DNA of 64,000 nt from positions 60,016,001-60,080,000 of the forward strand of contig NC_077222.1 of the NCBI RefSeq assembly GCF_024763615.1, read 5' to 3'. Of this stretch, positions 42,086 to 54,344 are shown in pieces (position 1 is the stretch's first letter; each line of letters begins with the position of its first letter). The stretch is from Phlebotomus papatasi (Eukaryota > Arthropoda > Insecta > Diptera > Psychodidae). Under the pieces are notes generated by a model, which was not told the origin of the DNA, searched no databases, and saw only the letters and a program-made list of their open reading frames with translations. The position numbers and the translations under genes are program-made.

Positions 42086-44912
42086 GGCAAGTAGGGACAG
42101 TCGAAATTTTGATTAAAAAAATCAGGATTTTAAATGGAAAAATTGAAAATTTGAAGATTATTTGTGCTTTATGTTTGTCAGTGATTAATTAAGCGTCAAT
42201 CCACGAACATGTAAAATGTTGAGAAAAGCAAACATGGGAAACTGTTTTATTACAGGCTGTGTTAGAGATTTGAGTCCTCGGCAACACGCAATGATCTTGA
42301 AGATCATAGGTGACTCCACTAAATTAATAATAATTAACTCAGTACAGGACAGTATTTCCGTACATTTGAGAATAATATGTTCTTTGGATCGAACATCAGC
42401 AATTTAAGGTATTGAAGTTATGCAATGTGTTAAAAATACCTGGGAAATTTGTAATGGGCAAACTGCTCAGAGATATCCTCGGTGAAATGGAAGCATATTA
42501 CAATCCAGTGGATACTTTGAATTTCCCATTAAATACGAAGCCTATAAAGAATAATTATAAAAGGGTGCCTTTTTTTTAGGATAAATCAAAGGTTTTTCAA
42601 CTGCTAGTTGTGTTGTATAGTTGTAAGCAGACGTTATACGTTTTCTAACTGACCCACTGAGACAGACCCTTACCTAGAGCCGGAAGTTTTGAAGAAAAAT
42701 TTAAGTTCTTTCATTTGAGAAAAAGAAACTGATCTTGACGAATACCAGAACACTTGAATTCAAAATACAGACCCTAAAAAAGGATTTTTCTATCGATTTG
42801 TAAGGAAGATTATGCAAATGATCAAATCATTTTGTATTAAATGTATTTTTAATTAATTTTTTGACACCATAAGTCCATTGACATATGGATGATGAAACGT
42901 TTACATTACATTTATGCAAAGATATTTATTTAAGGTTTATATATTTCTCCCTTGTTTTGAATTAGAAGACTATATGGCAAAGCTGTTTATAGTAAGTTTC
43001 TTGTGTATATTACATAAAGAGAGTGAAAGGAAAATTCCTTTGACATGATATCTTAGTTAGTAGAACATTCTAGTGAAAATTAATCACATGTGGATTTATT
43101 ATTGGGTCGCCATTTCTAAAATATACATACATGAGAGGATACACAATTTAGTGAGGTGAACCACATGAATATGTTTCGCCTGTGGTTATTGTGTGGAAAA
43201 CTAAAGGTTTTGCAGTAGTCATTTTGAAAATTCAAAGAGGGATAGGACATTGATTTTGCAGTATCTTGAGAATATCTTGGGTACCATATAGGGTTCTTTG
43301 GTATAACAATCTGACACCTCAAATGATATCCAACACTCTGTACAAGATATGCGTATACACCAAGGGGGAAAGTTTTGCAGTGAAATGGGCCCATTTTGTC
43401 GTCTTCCCTCGCATGGCTTAACTTACAAATAACTGCCGCTTTGGGACAAGACAACATCATCGCTGTTGGAAGATAACCATCTTCGCTCGTTTGCTTCCTT
43501 CGCGGCTTCAACCATTGGAGACCAATAAATTTCTCGATTGTATGTTTAAGGTGGTTCACCAAGTGAAGTGTTATATTCTCAGCCACAAACTAGGTTCATT
43601 GCTATATTGCTCCAATTTTCAACTCATCCCCACCGCCACCTCCCTCTATCAAGCCACTTCATCTCTCCCACCAAAGACTAGCAGTTCACTTGAGGAAAAC
43701 ACACTCAACGCTTATTAATTAATTATGTAAGTAAGGGAAGAACATGAGATGCCCTTTTTTCTTTACTATCACACTTTGATGTGCCAAGCTGAGATACTCC
43801 TCTTATACTATTCCTAATAATGATGTACGAGGTATGACACATAATGCACACATTGTCGAGGATTTCTTCCAGGATGGGAAAATGATATATACAACGACAT
43901 ATGCAACATCTCCCAACATCTCACATGAATGCATTCCCAAGAAATTATGAGCGATGCGATGAGGCATGGTATGAATTTTGCAGAGTGGGCGCCTCTTTGT
44001 CAGTCTAGCTTCCATCATAATGCTTGACTCCTCTCAACGCTCCATTATAGCTTTTCCACCTACCATGGCTTTTCCGAGAAGCTTTCCCTCCCAGCAGCAC
44101 GTCTTGGTGTGTATTTACTGCTGAATATGGAAGATTCATACATAAAATGTGTGCATAGTTTGTGGCATTGAACGTGACGAAAATATGGCCAAAAGCTGTA
44201 TTTTCTCACTTGACTGCTCGGATTAAAGTATATACAAATTTTACCAAAAACTAACAAACACATATACAGCATAAAAAGGAGTTTATATACGTTTAAAAAT
44301 ATATACAAACTTCTCTACACGTAATACAAACACGAGTACGAATTTCCATATACACTCTAAACTAAACATGACTAAGGAAATCGTCTTGGTGAAAAGTGTA
44401 ATGCCGAAGCAGAAATTGTCGTGCAAATGACTTTTAAATTTCACATCGAAACGAATGAATATGTTTGATGCTTGACAAATTCTCAGAAATGCAATAGACA
44501 TTCAGGGAAATTGTAGGTGGTAGAAAAATCTTCTGTAATTGAATTCCTTATGTGGTGCAAGAGATTCTTCATGTTTAAAAGATTGTAGGTCAGGTATATG
44601 GAATGAAATATTTCTATATTGAAAGTTATGAAATACAGGATGTTATAGAGATACAGTGCTGTTTTGATGACATAAATCTTAGGTTAGGAGTCCTAAGACT
44701 TGCCGAGCTGTCTAAAGACTAACTGCACTTAGTATCTTAATATAGTTTATAAGGGAATCTCATTAGCTAAAGTTGGTAAGAGGGCTGACTCTTTGGCGCA
44801 GATGATTCCTGATTCGATCGAATGGCGTTAGTCTCGTCGTAGAAATATGAGGATTGTACCAACACTCATGTGTATCAAGCATGATGGAAGTTAAGTCAAG
44901 CCTTAATGTGTT
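42086..44912. other. No gene recognised
   Basis: Contains open frames at 42216-42407 (plus) and 43116-43586 (minus, 156 codons), neither with a recognisable domain, convincing start context or nearby poly(A) signal. Otherwise AT-rich non-coding DNA. Confidence 0.4.
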
Positions 44913-45049
44913 AAGCCTCTACACATTGAGAGCAATTTTGGTCAAAAATTGTGTTTTTGAACGAAATTGTCTGCACTGCTGTAGGCGAAAACGTCGATTT
45001 CCGATTTTTGACGAAAATTGCTTCCAATGTGTAAAGGCCTTTAGCTCGA
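44913..45049. mobile_element. Short TIR element (about 137 bp)
   Basis: AGCCTCTACACATTGAGAGC at the left and TTCCAATGTGTAAAGGCCT at the right are inverted, followed inward by AATTTTGGTCAAAAATT and its counterpart. A non-coding MITE. Confidence 0.75.
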
Positions 45050-45525
45050 CTTGCCATAACACTCACCTAAAAAAGTTAGCTTTGATTCAAAACTTAATGT
45101 AGGAATTGAGTGAATTAGTCTCATTCCTTGCGGGGTTGTTTCAACACTAATTTCCACACTCATTTATTTAAAGACCTTGTACCTCAGAGTAACAAAATAA
45201 GTTCAGATTTAAAATAAATTGAGGTACCGGTTCTATCAACATATTTCAAGTATTTTTCATATTTCAAGCAAAATTTCAATGATAAGAAGACAATTTTTGA
45301 TTGTTTGAAAGACGGTTCTATATTTGGAAATGTTTCAAATTGTTTCCTGTAATTCTGCTATCTGTTAGCGATGCACTGCTAAATTTAGCATTTCGTGTTC
45401 ATTGAAATACGAAGGTGGCAAATGATGATGCAAACAAGTTTAGTGGTTAATGTTGCTGCAGTTTTCCAAGTCTAAATGTGCTTTAACTAGTTACTATACT
45501 CGTTAAAGGCTGTTTCAGGATATTA

Positions 45526-45851
45526 CAGTAGACTCTCTCAAATTCGGGCATTTGGGACCGAAATGTCAAACGAATCGGAGAGAAATTCGGGCATGAAATT
45601 TTTCGAAATGCAACGTTTTTTTGTTCTTTCGCATACTAATATTAAGTTTACATACTCGTATTTATGGTAAATTTCATGAAACCCCCTTTATAATGCAAAA
45701 TACCATCATAACTAAGGCGAACCATGCCAAATTTGTGAATATTATCTTCATTCGAAAACTTAAAAATGTCGATAAACTTTTTTCAAATTTAACTGCTGCC
45801 CGAATTAAAAAGTAGCCCGATCTTAAAAAAGCCGAATTAGTGAGAGTCTTG
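45526..45851. mobile_element. MITE, 326 bp, TA target duplication
   Basis: The ends CAGTAGACTCTCTCAAATTC and GAATTAGTGAGAGTCTTG are inverted and flanked by TA. This terminus resembles those of pogo/Tigger-type elements. CCGAATT-type motifs recur inside; no transposase is seen. Confidence 0.78.
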
Positions 45852-46198
45852 TAGTTTAAAAGAGCTTAAAACGGGAAAAGAATAAGAAACCTTTATTTTA
45901 GTTGAAGTTTATTTGAGGTAGCTGATATATTATATATAATTTCAAAAAGGTTGGGTAATAAGTGAATTTACATTCTTATCGATGTACTTCAGTCGATCAT
46001 CATAACAGCAGATTATCTTGAATACAGTTAAGTTCCTTCAATATGAACGACGGTTAAACTCAAAATATAAAATTTGAGATTATGTGAAAAAAGTTTTCCG
46101 TGGAGTATGAATTGGAACCATTTTTCTCTGGTGCTTCCCATATTATCACAGTATTCTTTGAATGTCCTCGAAAGAGAAAGAACTTTTCCATTCATTTG

Positions 46199-46245
46199 CT
46201 TTGGAGGTTGGACACCAACGCTATGACGGCGGTAGACGATGAAAA
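46199..46245 (+). repeat. LINE-like 3' fragment, copy 1
   Basis: GGAGGTTGGACACCAACGCT then ATGACGGCGGTAGAC matches 59418-59450. It is probably the 3' end of a non-LTR retrotransposon family; there is no coding part here. Confidence 0.5.
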
Positions 46246-48305
46246 CTACACAGCATCTCATTAAAACGAAAAACGAATCAAATAACAGTGATAAAATATC
46301 TAAACTTATTATTCTTGATTTATGTTAAGTGCATTTCACATGAATTCCGTTTTATGTCTTTGAAAATTTTGTTCACATTTGAGGAGTGAGAAATGTCATC
46401 TATACCCCCAAAATGTTCCTATTTGAGCAACTTAACTGTATAAATTCTTTATAAAAATTCTGTTTAACATCACATTTAATTTATTTTTGATTGCAAGAAG
46501 CACTAATTTAGTTTCATTGTCTCTCTTATTCATTTTATAACAAGTATGATGATAATATGACAACATGATGAGGAAACGACATCCTAACTAAAGCATGCAC
46601 AAATTTCCAAACACAAAATGCAATAACTGAAATTTCGTAGAGGCAAGAATATGGTTTTCCAACGAAAAGGGAGAAGAAGCAAAAGTGAACTTGGTAGCTA
46701 TAGAAAAGTCAAGCACCATAAATATGTAGACAAGAAGTTAAAAATTCTCATTTCCTATGACATTTTTCATAAATTTGATTTTTATCGTGAAAATGCAATT
46801 GCATTGGGAAATGCTGGAATACTGTATAATCCGCGGTTCTTGTGAAAAAGCCAAGCATCACCTTGAATTATGACTGCCATAAAATATATTTATTTGTATG
46901 AAAATAAATATACTCAATTTCCGCTCGAAATTCTATTAGGTTGATGTTGTGGAAAATTTTTAATACAATTTTTCGGTAGTATAGAATGTAAAATAGCTAG
47001 AATTTAATGCATTTTATTTACCAACAACTTCATATGGAGGATATTGTGAAGTCTACCCTGTATTTCACACCTATTTAATTCATTTCAGGTATAATGCAGT
47101 CAATTGGAAATATGTATGTAATCTTGTAGTTAATCAATATTATAATAAATTGTCCTTTGCATTGCATAATAGGTACAATTATATGGACAGTTAGGGAAAG
47201 GAAAAAAGATGCCATGTCCGATAGGTTTCCATACAGAAAAGGAAACAATAGAAAAGTCGTTCAGTTGAGTTTCAGCACCACTTTCCGTATTACAAAAGTA
47301 CAACATAAATCACAATGCTTTCAGCAGTGAACCAGACAGACAGAAATAGTTGTATCCGCGTTTGCCCTCCACAGCTTCCATCTCTTGTACGGAAAACGTT
47401 AAAAATTAGCTTCCTCCATTCCTTTGCTGCATGTGCAATATGAATGGGATGACTAATGACAGTTGAGTTGTCCTGGGCTTTCAACTATACATTTTCCTAC
47501 AGTCTTCTTTACATTTTTTTTCTACCCATCGTCCTTATTCTATACTGTGTTACAAGCTCCTACCCTTCCCATCATTAGCTATATTGTCAGCAACTATACA
47601 TGAAGATTTTATATCTCGACATCCTATACCGTAGGACCTCTGCACATGAATCCATGTTTTACTATGTATTCTTGTATAGTCAGAAACATAATCCTATTTT
47701 CATTCTGTATTCTATCGAAGGCAGAAGGGTGCTTAACATTTTTGGCCTCACCTTGTGTCCTTTAGCTCCTAGTGCTTTGGAGGCGTTCCAACATGCCCAA
47801 AAATTACCTTTTAATGTCACACGTCACTATGGTTATCCATCCAATATTGCTGGTCTATTGTCCTTTTCACATGACAACTTCTGAGAACACTCACAGAAGG
47901 ATTTATTAAATACCATCCTGAAATTCCCTTATACAGGAGGACTATTCTCCCATTGCATTTGATCATGATTTTCCTTATTTTCTGCCTCGCCTAGATATGA
48001 CCATCCAATTAGTTTTATATAATAAGACCTTCTTGAGATCGTTAAAACTTCTTCAATTATTTCCAGAGCATGTTTATTTATCCATTCTTCAAAACTTTCC
48101 ATATTATTTCTTTGGTATCAGCCTACATAATCGTACAGTTGGATACAATGTAGTTAGTTAAGTTGAATACAGTATCTGTAGCATTCTATTAATGACCATA
48201 GATACTGTAGTAGAGCAAGAAACATATTTGCAATTATAAAATGTTCCAACTAATTAACTATAATAAATTGCAGGTAAATTGTATAATAATTATACAGGTG
48301 ACATA
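46246..48305. other. No gene recognised
   Basis: AT-rich DNA with short frames only (for example 46651-46845 and 47600-47884) that show no domain, splice context or coding-like composition. No repeat family is evident. Confidence 0.4.
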
Positions 48306-48440
48306 GGGGAAACTGGGGTACCACCAAACACTGCATTTTAGAGAATGAGACTTATAAGAAGTCATAGACACTATAGGGATGCTTGTCCAGCAAAAGAATG
48401 ATCCACATAGTTAAAGTAGTTTAGAAATGAGAATCTTTTT
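48306..48440 (+). repeat. Dispersed repeat family B, copy 1
   Basis: It starts TAGGGGAAACTGGGGTACCA and continues with ATAGACACTATAGGGATGCT, TGTCCAG.AAAAGAAT and CACATAGTT. Related copies are at 50586-50755 and 55853-56040. The right end near 50755 carries an inverted form of the terminus, so later insertions may have split a single element. Confidence 0.6.
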
Positions 48441-49289
48441 TCGTAAAATTGTGAGATTTTGATAATTTTAGTCATTTATATATCAACTTGGAAAGTCAAA
48501 CTAAAATAGGGTAAGGACTCATAATTTTGAACAGAATACTTATAAGCATCAATGTACTGAGTTTGAAGTGCGATATTTTCAATACTAATTGACTTTTTTT
48601 GTTACTCTCTTTTCAGAAGGGTTGTTTAGAAACTTGGCAAGGGTTTATTGTCTTTGTTTTTACTAAAATTAGTCTTAATACGTTTAAAAATGAATTGATA
48701 TGTTGAGGTGAATTTGACTCTTATTTTGGACAACTTGGTTATTAATTTGGACAAGATGGCTGTATATCTGGACAGCTAATCCGCCTTAACAGGATGCCCA
48801 TTGTTCTTCATTTCATGAACCAATCTTACCAAGTCCTCTTCCTGTTCATGCAAGGGAAACGTAGAATGTCACAAGAAGCCCGGAAACTTTCTATATCATT
48901 CATTAAAGTGAGTTGATTTCGGTACTCCAAGTACATGCGAATTAGCGTATTCCTTTTAAGGCTTTTGGCCTCTTTCGTAGAGATGATGCTCCTTTGTTTC
49001 TCCAGGCATTTGTCCAACATAGTCATCACAAAAAACAAAACTTCACGAAATTTCGTGAGAAAAAACACCTGTCCAAAATGAGGAGTATCACCTCACTGGT
49101 GAATCTCTTAGAAAATTTCCCATTTTTCTCAAGAAAAATCGAATTCACAAGGCAAATCTCATTTCAAGTCAAATGTACAAATCACCATTAACGTGAAAAA
49201 CACAATATTCAATAATATCACTCAAAAAAGCGAAGAAACATTGTTAGTACTTCACCATAGCTAAATAAGACTGAAGTAAACACGAAGTT

Positions 49290-49902
49290 GGGCACTCAAT
49301 GGGTGAAGTGGTAAAGCACTCGCTCTATGATGCAAGTGTCCCGGGTTCGAATCTCCTTTAGGTCACCAGAAATTTTTCTGGCGTTAAGGGCAGAATCACA
49401 TTGACAGTAAAATGCTCACCATTACCGTCAAAGCCCTCACCGTATTTCGTTAATTTACGCATTTTCATTATAATTCTTACGCAAATTCTCAATTACCGTG
49501 TTACATTATCTCATACTCGGTGAAATAAAACGAAAATGCGATAAACGGTGAGCAAAAAAACTGTACGAAAAACTGTAGTAGAAAAAAATCCTACAGTTTT
49601 TTTTTTGCTCACCGTTTATCGCATTTTCGTTTTATTTATTCAATTTTCTTAAACTATTTTCACCTAGTGCTATTGAGTATGAGATAAGGCAATACGGTAA
49701 TTGAGAATTTGCGTAAGAAATGAAAAATCGTAAATCAACGAAATACGGTGAGGGCTTTGACGGTGACGGTGAGCATTTTACTGTCAATGTGATTCTGTCC
49801 TAAAGGTGTTTGGATTGCATCCAGTGAGTTTCACTGCACTTGATTCCACGGGGCATGGGACTGACAACCTAATCCCGTACAAGAAAAAAATTATTATATT
49901 AT
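49290..49902 (+). mobile_element. tRNA-derived SINE, full length, split by a MITE
   Basis: It starts GGGCACTCAATGGGT with an A-box-like GGGTGAAGTGGTAAAGCACT and the B box GGTTCGAATCT, followed by the family body. It ends in an ATT-rich tail. The 13-base target duplication TAAACACGAAGTT is perfect (49277-49289 and 49903-49915), showing LINE-type insertion. The body is interrupted at 49388-49800 by a palindromic MITE. Confidence 0.9.
49388..49800. mobile_element. Palindromic Tourist-like MITE, TAA target duplication
   Basis: The ends GGGCAGAATCACATTGACAG and CTGTCAATGTGATTCTGTCC are inverted, and the arms continue for about 130 bases (ACCGTCAAAGCCCTCACCGT...). An inner inverted pair (CGAAAATGCGATAAACGGTG and its reverse complement) makes nearly the whole element a hairpin. 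Comparison with uninterrupted SINE copies shows a 3-base TAA duplication, typical of PIF/Harbinger elements. Confidence 0.85.
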
Positions 49903-50379
49903 TAAACACGAAGTTCCGTCATATTTGTCGTAAGCAATTGCTCACACTGAATTTTCAACAAAGCAATTTTAACTCAAATAATATTCAAAATTTAATGTAT
50001 TTAATGTTACAATCTTCCAAAAGGAACAAATATTTAGATAGAATTCATTATTCATCAAATATTGGAAAAAAATCCATAATTTTAATCAATTTATTTTTAG
50101 TGTCCAATTTTATCCTCAAAGTGTCCAAAATTAGAAACTGTCCGAAATTATGAGACCTTACCCTACTTAGCATGTAAATTTCTCAACTTAAAATCGCTCT
50201 CCTGTAAAGTTGACCATACGCGACTTATTCGTTTTATATTCTGAGCCGTCGATTTGGCATATACTGGAAAGAAATGACAGTTGTTCCTCTCTACATAATC
50301 ATAAGCAATTTGCTTCAAATAATTTATATGTTGACAGTACTTTATTATAATATTAAGTGGATCAGTGGAAAAAAAAATA

Positions 50380-50574
50380 GGGGAAGGCTTTAAGACTTTG
50401 CACATACTCTGGATCGGAATCTGACCCAGTAAAATAATATTTCAATAACTAGTTTTAAAAGCCACACATTTCCTGATAAAATTACGTCAGATTCATTAAA
50501 GAAATATGAGACTAATATGAAGCAATATGAAGTATTCGAAGCCAGAGTGTGTGCAAAGCCCGAAAGCCTTCCCT
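50380..50574. mobile_element. MITE, 195 bp, TA target duplication
   Basis: The ends GGGGAAGGCTTTAAGACTTT and AAAGCCCGAAAGCCTTCCCT are inverted for about 33 bases (through GCACATACTCTGG) and flanked by TA. Confidence 0.85.
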
Positions 50575-50585
50575 TACTTGTAGGG

Positions 50586-50755
50586 ACTAAGAATTTTTAA
50601 TTAGATATTAGGCTTCAGAAGACGTGCATGAGTTCATAGACACTATAGAGATCCTTGTTCACTGAAAGAATTGTCGAGATAGTTCAAGTAGTGTAGACAC
50701 AAGATTCAGCATTTAGAACTTACTTCATGGTACTACCACACTTTCTCCTAGAGGA
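50586..50755 (+). repeat. Dispersed repeat family B, copy 2
   Basis: Shares TTTTTAATTAGATATTAGGC, ATAGACACTATAGAGATCCT and AGTTCAAGTAGT with copies at 48306 and 55853. It ends GGTACTACCACACTTTCTCC, an inverted form of the family terminus. Confidence 0.55.
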
Positions 50756-53755
50756 TAAAACAGCAGTGCAAACGATTTCCTTAAAAAAAAGTAATTTTTT
50801 TACAAAAATTTCTTCCAAGGAGGATTAGCTATGAAGTCTCTAAGCATTATAAAAAAAGTCATCAAAAAGTAGTGAAAATGATTTCCTTTAAAATGCTCCA
50901 ACTTGATGAAAATCTCACACGAAACATATCTTAAAATCACGAGTGGCCATTAGAGTATTTTTCCAGTTGAACTAAAAATAAAGATCAAGATACAATAAAG
51001 TTAGAATGATGAGGGGTGTGATTTATGGTGAGAAAGGTATCCTCTGTCTAAAATATATCATAAATATTAAAATCTTGTCAGAGTCGGTTAATGAACACCG
51101 AAATTTTAGTCTTACAGCTTGGGTCAGAGTGTAGCTTGAACAAGAGGGAATCCATAGTTGGAAAAGCTACTACCACGCTACAATATAACAAAATTTCATC
51201 CAAATTGAAGATGGTAATTTCAGGATATTCGACAAAGAATTTCCAAAAATTGATTTTTCATCGCAATCATCTTTAGTGTTTGTTCAGATGAAAGACAAGT
51301 AATAAGTTTACGATAAAACATAATCTATCGTGATAAATGTGCATACAAAATATTAAGAGTGAACGTTTCAAAAGATCAAATATAATCCATCTTTTTGAAG
51401 AGGATCAAGTATTATCCAATTTGACACTTTTATTTTTAGTGTGTTACGATCAATGTGACGTCATAACCTTTACGCACCGCTTATCGTGATCTATATCCGT
51501 TCTACCACCAGAGGCAGTTATGCAACGGCCAGACGGGTGGGGCAGTTGGGATCGTTGGGATGGAAACCACAGAACTCGATTCTAATGCCGGCTTCAGACT
51601 GGAGGTTTAGCCCAGTTCCCGAAGGTCTCAAAAATCTTAATAACAAGCAATTTTATCGATTTTTCAAAATGAAATGAATCATTTGCCCTTAATATTTAAG
51701 CCTAAACAACAATTTCCTAAAAAATCATGCTTAATGAGGAATTAGATGAGTTAAGCCAGATTAGGTCTGAAGCCCGTATAAGATAAGATCTGAGTGTCAA
51801 AAATTTATGCTCCAACTGACAATGTAGAGTTTCACTTCGGACCACAGAAGCTGTGAGATAATAAAGAATCTATGAGCTAACAAAAATAAAACTGATAAAT
51901 CATGACTTCTGGAAGCTCAACAAATCTTACTTTTGCATAATTCTGCCAATTTCTCTGGTAAAAATATTTTTGGCAAAGGAATCTCACAACCTCAGTTGGA
52001 TTTTCTTAAAGGACTCTGACCCCTCTTAAGAAGCCACACAATATTTTTTCAAGTTGAAAGTTCATTTGGTGTATTAGAGAAATATTTCCTCTCATTATGA
52101 AATGAACAATTTTCTTTTTTTTCCACTCTCTTGAAAATTAACGAGATGTTCTGCATACCACTCACCACCTGTTCAACAAATGCTACATATCCTAATGCTG
52201 CCACATGGTACACTTAAAATTTAATTTAAATTAATGAACCATTTTGAGTTCTCCAAGCAAAAATTATCTGGTTGTATCTGCACAATTAGTTTATCATGAG
52301 TATGAATTAGGGTAATTGGTTGATATTCGACTTTGTGAAAAAGTGCACAATTTAAAATGACGATGGTGGGAGGATAGCAGTACAAAACAAATTGATTCAT
52401 CCACATAGCACCATATTCACATACGATGAGTTGAAGATAAGCTTTATCGAAATTGGCAAACTCATCTCTTCGGGACGTTTTTTTGAAACTTTCATACCCC
52501 CACCAATCCATGCCCCTATGCACTGAACTAAATTGAATTTTTATGTTGACTCACGATTATGTAATGTTTATTTTTTCACTGCGCTTCAGAAAGGAAATAC
52601 ACCAATGGCTTTTTTCTATTCATACATTACAATTTTTCAAGTTACCATCTCTAAAAGCTTCAAATTACATTCTACAGTTGAATTCAATTTCCATTTCGTT
52701 CTTCGTTTGCATCATGATTCGAATTTAAAGGTAGCTAGCATAACAATATCTATCCACAATAATATCATAGTTTGTTATATCTACATTATGTATATCTAAA
52801 TATAATACCTGTTTCATACAGTTAGTGAATAAAAGAATATATCGTGTGATGTTTTATAGATAACTTTTCTTTTAGTTATTATAATTTTATATCTATTGGT
52901 TTTGAATGATGTGTGAGTTTCATGATACGTTTTAGGAAGTGTATAAAATTCCTTTTTATATAACAGTTTTCTCGGTCAATTCCATCTGTCACCCATCCAT
53001 CTTTAATTTTAGCAGAACAGACATTGCATTTTTTCCCCAAAAAAAACTGTATAGTTTTTGCAACCATTTTGGTAAACCTATCTTCATTTATACGAAAAAA
53101 TGGCACAATATAATGCCGACAATTTTATTCTCGGAGAACACAAGCCTTCTGGTTGGAGTGAGAGATGTACAACTCCCTTAGCAATATATCCTTCTTATGT
53201 CGTGCATATACCACTGGTAATTTATATGCAAATATTGTGGAATTCAACTATATTGAAGAAATGAAAAAAGAAGAAAGAGCTTTTATTGCACCAACTGTAA
53301 ATTTTCTTCCTTCCAGCACTGAGCTTCACTTGTACCAACGTTGGGGGAAAAAGCAAGTGAGAAAAAACTTGCGTGCCAAAATAAAACTTCAAAGCTCATT
53401 GTATTTTATTGCAATTGTCGGAAGAATGATAGAAATGTGGAAGACACGAAGAAATAACTTTTCAGCTCTACAAATTTTGGCTGTTTCATTAGGACTTTTT
53501 TCAAGAGTGCAATAAACATGTATATAATATTATATATAGCTATAGGAAAATAAATTGCAGTAAACAACACTAAGCTTGCAAAAGATATTATTTAAATTAT
53601 TACAGTCAATGAAATTTTGAGTTCATAAACTCAAATTCGTAAAATATTTACCTATAAACTGACTATAAGGCTATAAGTGACTATCTATAAATGACTAGCA
53701 ATATAATTTTTTTGTTATGTGTTATTAAAATTCATTTATCAAAATATGATAGTTA
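50756..53755. other. No gene recognised, one MITE at 51582-51783
   Basis: Only short frames without family features, for example 53165-53515 (116 codons). Apart from the MITE listed separately, no repeats or RNA genes are seen. Confidence 0.4.
51582..51783 (+). mobile_element. MITE-like repeat, copy of 30994-31206
   Basis: CCGGCTTCAGACTGGAGGTT, then TAGCCCAGTTCCCGAAGGTC, and the right end TTAGGTCTGAAGCCCGTATA match the copy at 31.0 kb in reverse. The ends are imperfect inverted repeats of about 30 bases. Confidence 0.75.
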
Positions 53756-54344
53756 GGGGAGACTGAGGCAATATCAGAAGGCTAAAGCTTTTTCTTTTAT
53801 TTTCAAGATGTATTCGTTCAATACATACGTAATTATATTAACTAAATAGCCCAGTTCGTTTCTATATTATGCCCTGTATTTACTCGAGAGACATTAAATA
53901 GTTTTTCCTACACAAAATCAGGCGACTTGTTTCAATATTGCCATAAATGTCTGTAGTGTGTATGGACCATTAGGTATTGACTTTATATTTCCATTTTCCA
54001 TACATTTCCAATATATAAATTTATTGTCCAAAAATTTTATATTTTGGAAATTCATTTTTGAGTCAATTTTGAGTAAAACCAAAAGAACATGGTTTTGGAG
54101 GAGATATAGGGGGGGGCTGAAGGAGGGAAAAAGTCTAGAGATATTGTTTTTTATTGGGGGTCTTCGATGACTGGATGTCGATATCTCTTGCCGTTTAAGC
54201 TTCATAACGATGACAAGTTGAAAAAAGGACGATTATATAAGTCCTCTCTCTTTGAGTTCGAGAAGTTTACTTCTCGAATTCTAAAATAGGTGAAAAATCC
54301 CAATTTCAAAGCTGGTCCACATTTAAAGGTGCCCCACATCCCCC
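53756..54344. mobile_element. TA-flanked element, family A, 589 bp
   Basis: It starts GGGGAGACTGAGGCAATATC and ends GGTGCCCCACATCCCCC with TA on both sides. The right part carries CCCAATTTCAAAGCTGGTCC as in the copies at 38.9 and 58.6 kb. It includes the dispersed repeat 54139-54297. Confidence 0.65.
54139..54297 (+). repeat. Dispersed repeat, related to 31760-31915
   Basis: Contains GGGTCTTCGATGACTGGATG, ACGATGACAAGTTG, CGATTATATAAGTCCTCTCT and CTTTGAGTTCGAG, shared with the 31.8-kb copy. Confidence 0.65.

Larger units (their letters stand above)
48509..50163. mobile_element. TA-flanked TIR element containing a SINE that contains a MITE
   Basis: The ends GGGTAAGGACTCATAATTTT and ATTATGAGACCTTACCC are inverted and flanked by TA. 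TTTGGACA-type blocks recur near both ends, as in the pogo-like family at 32.7 kb. A SINE with perfect 13-base duplications is inserted at 49290. The element without the SINE is about 1.0 kb. A minus-strand frame at 48826-49068 may be a transposase remnant but shows no clear motif. Confidence 0.78.

Noticed and set aside
43116..43586. 156-codon minus-strand frame
   Set aside because: No recognisable domain, no splice or poly(A) context and an irregular amino-acid composition; probably chance.
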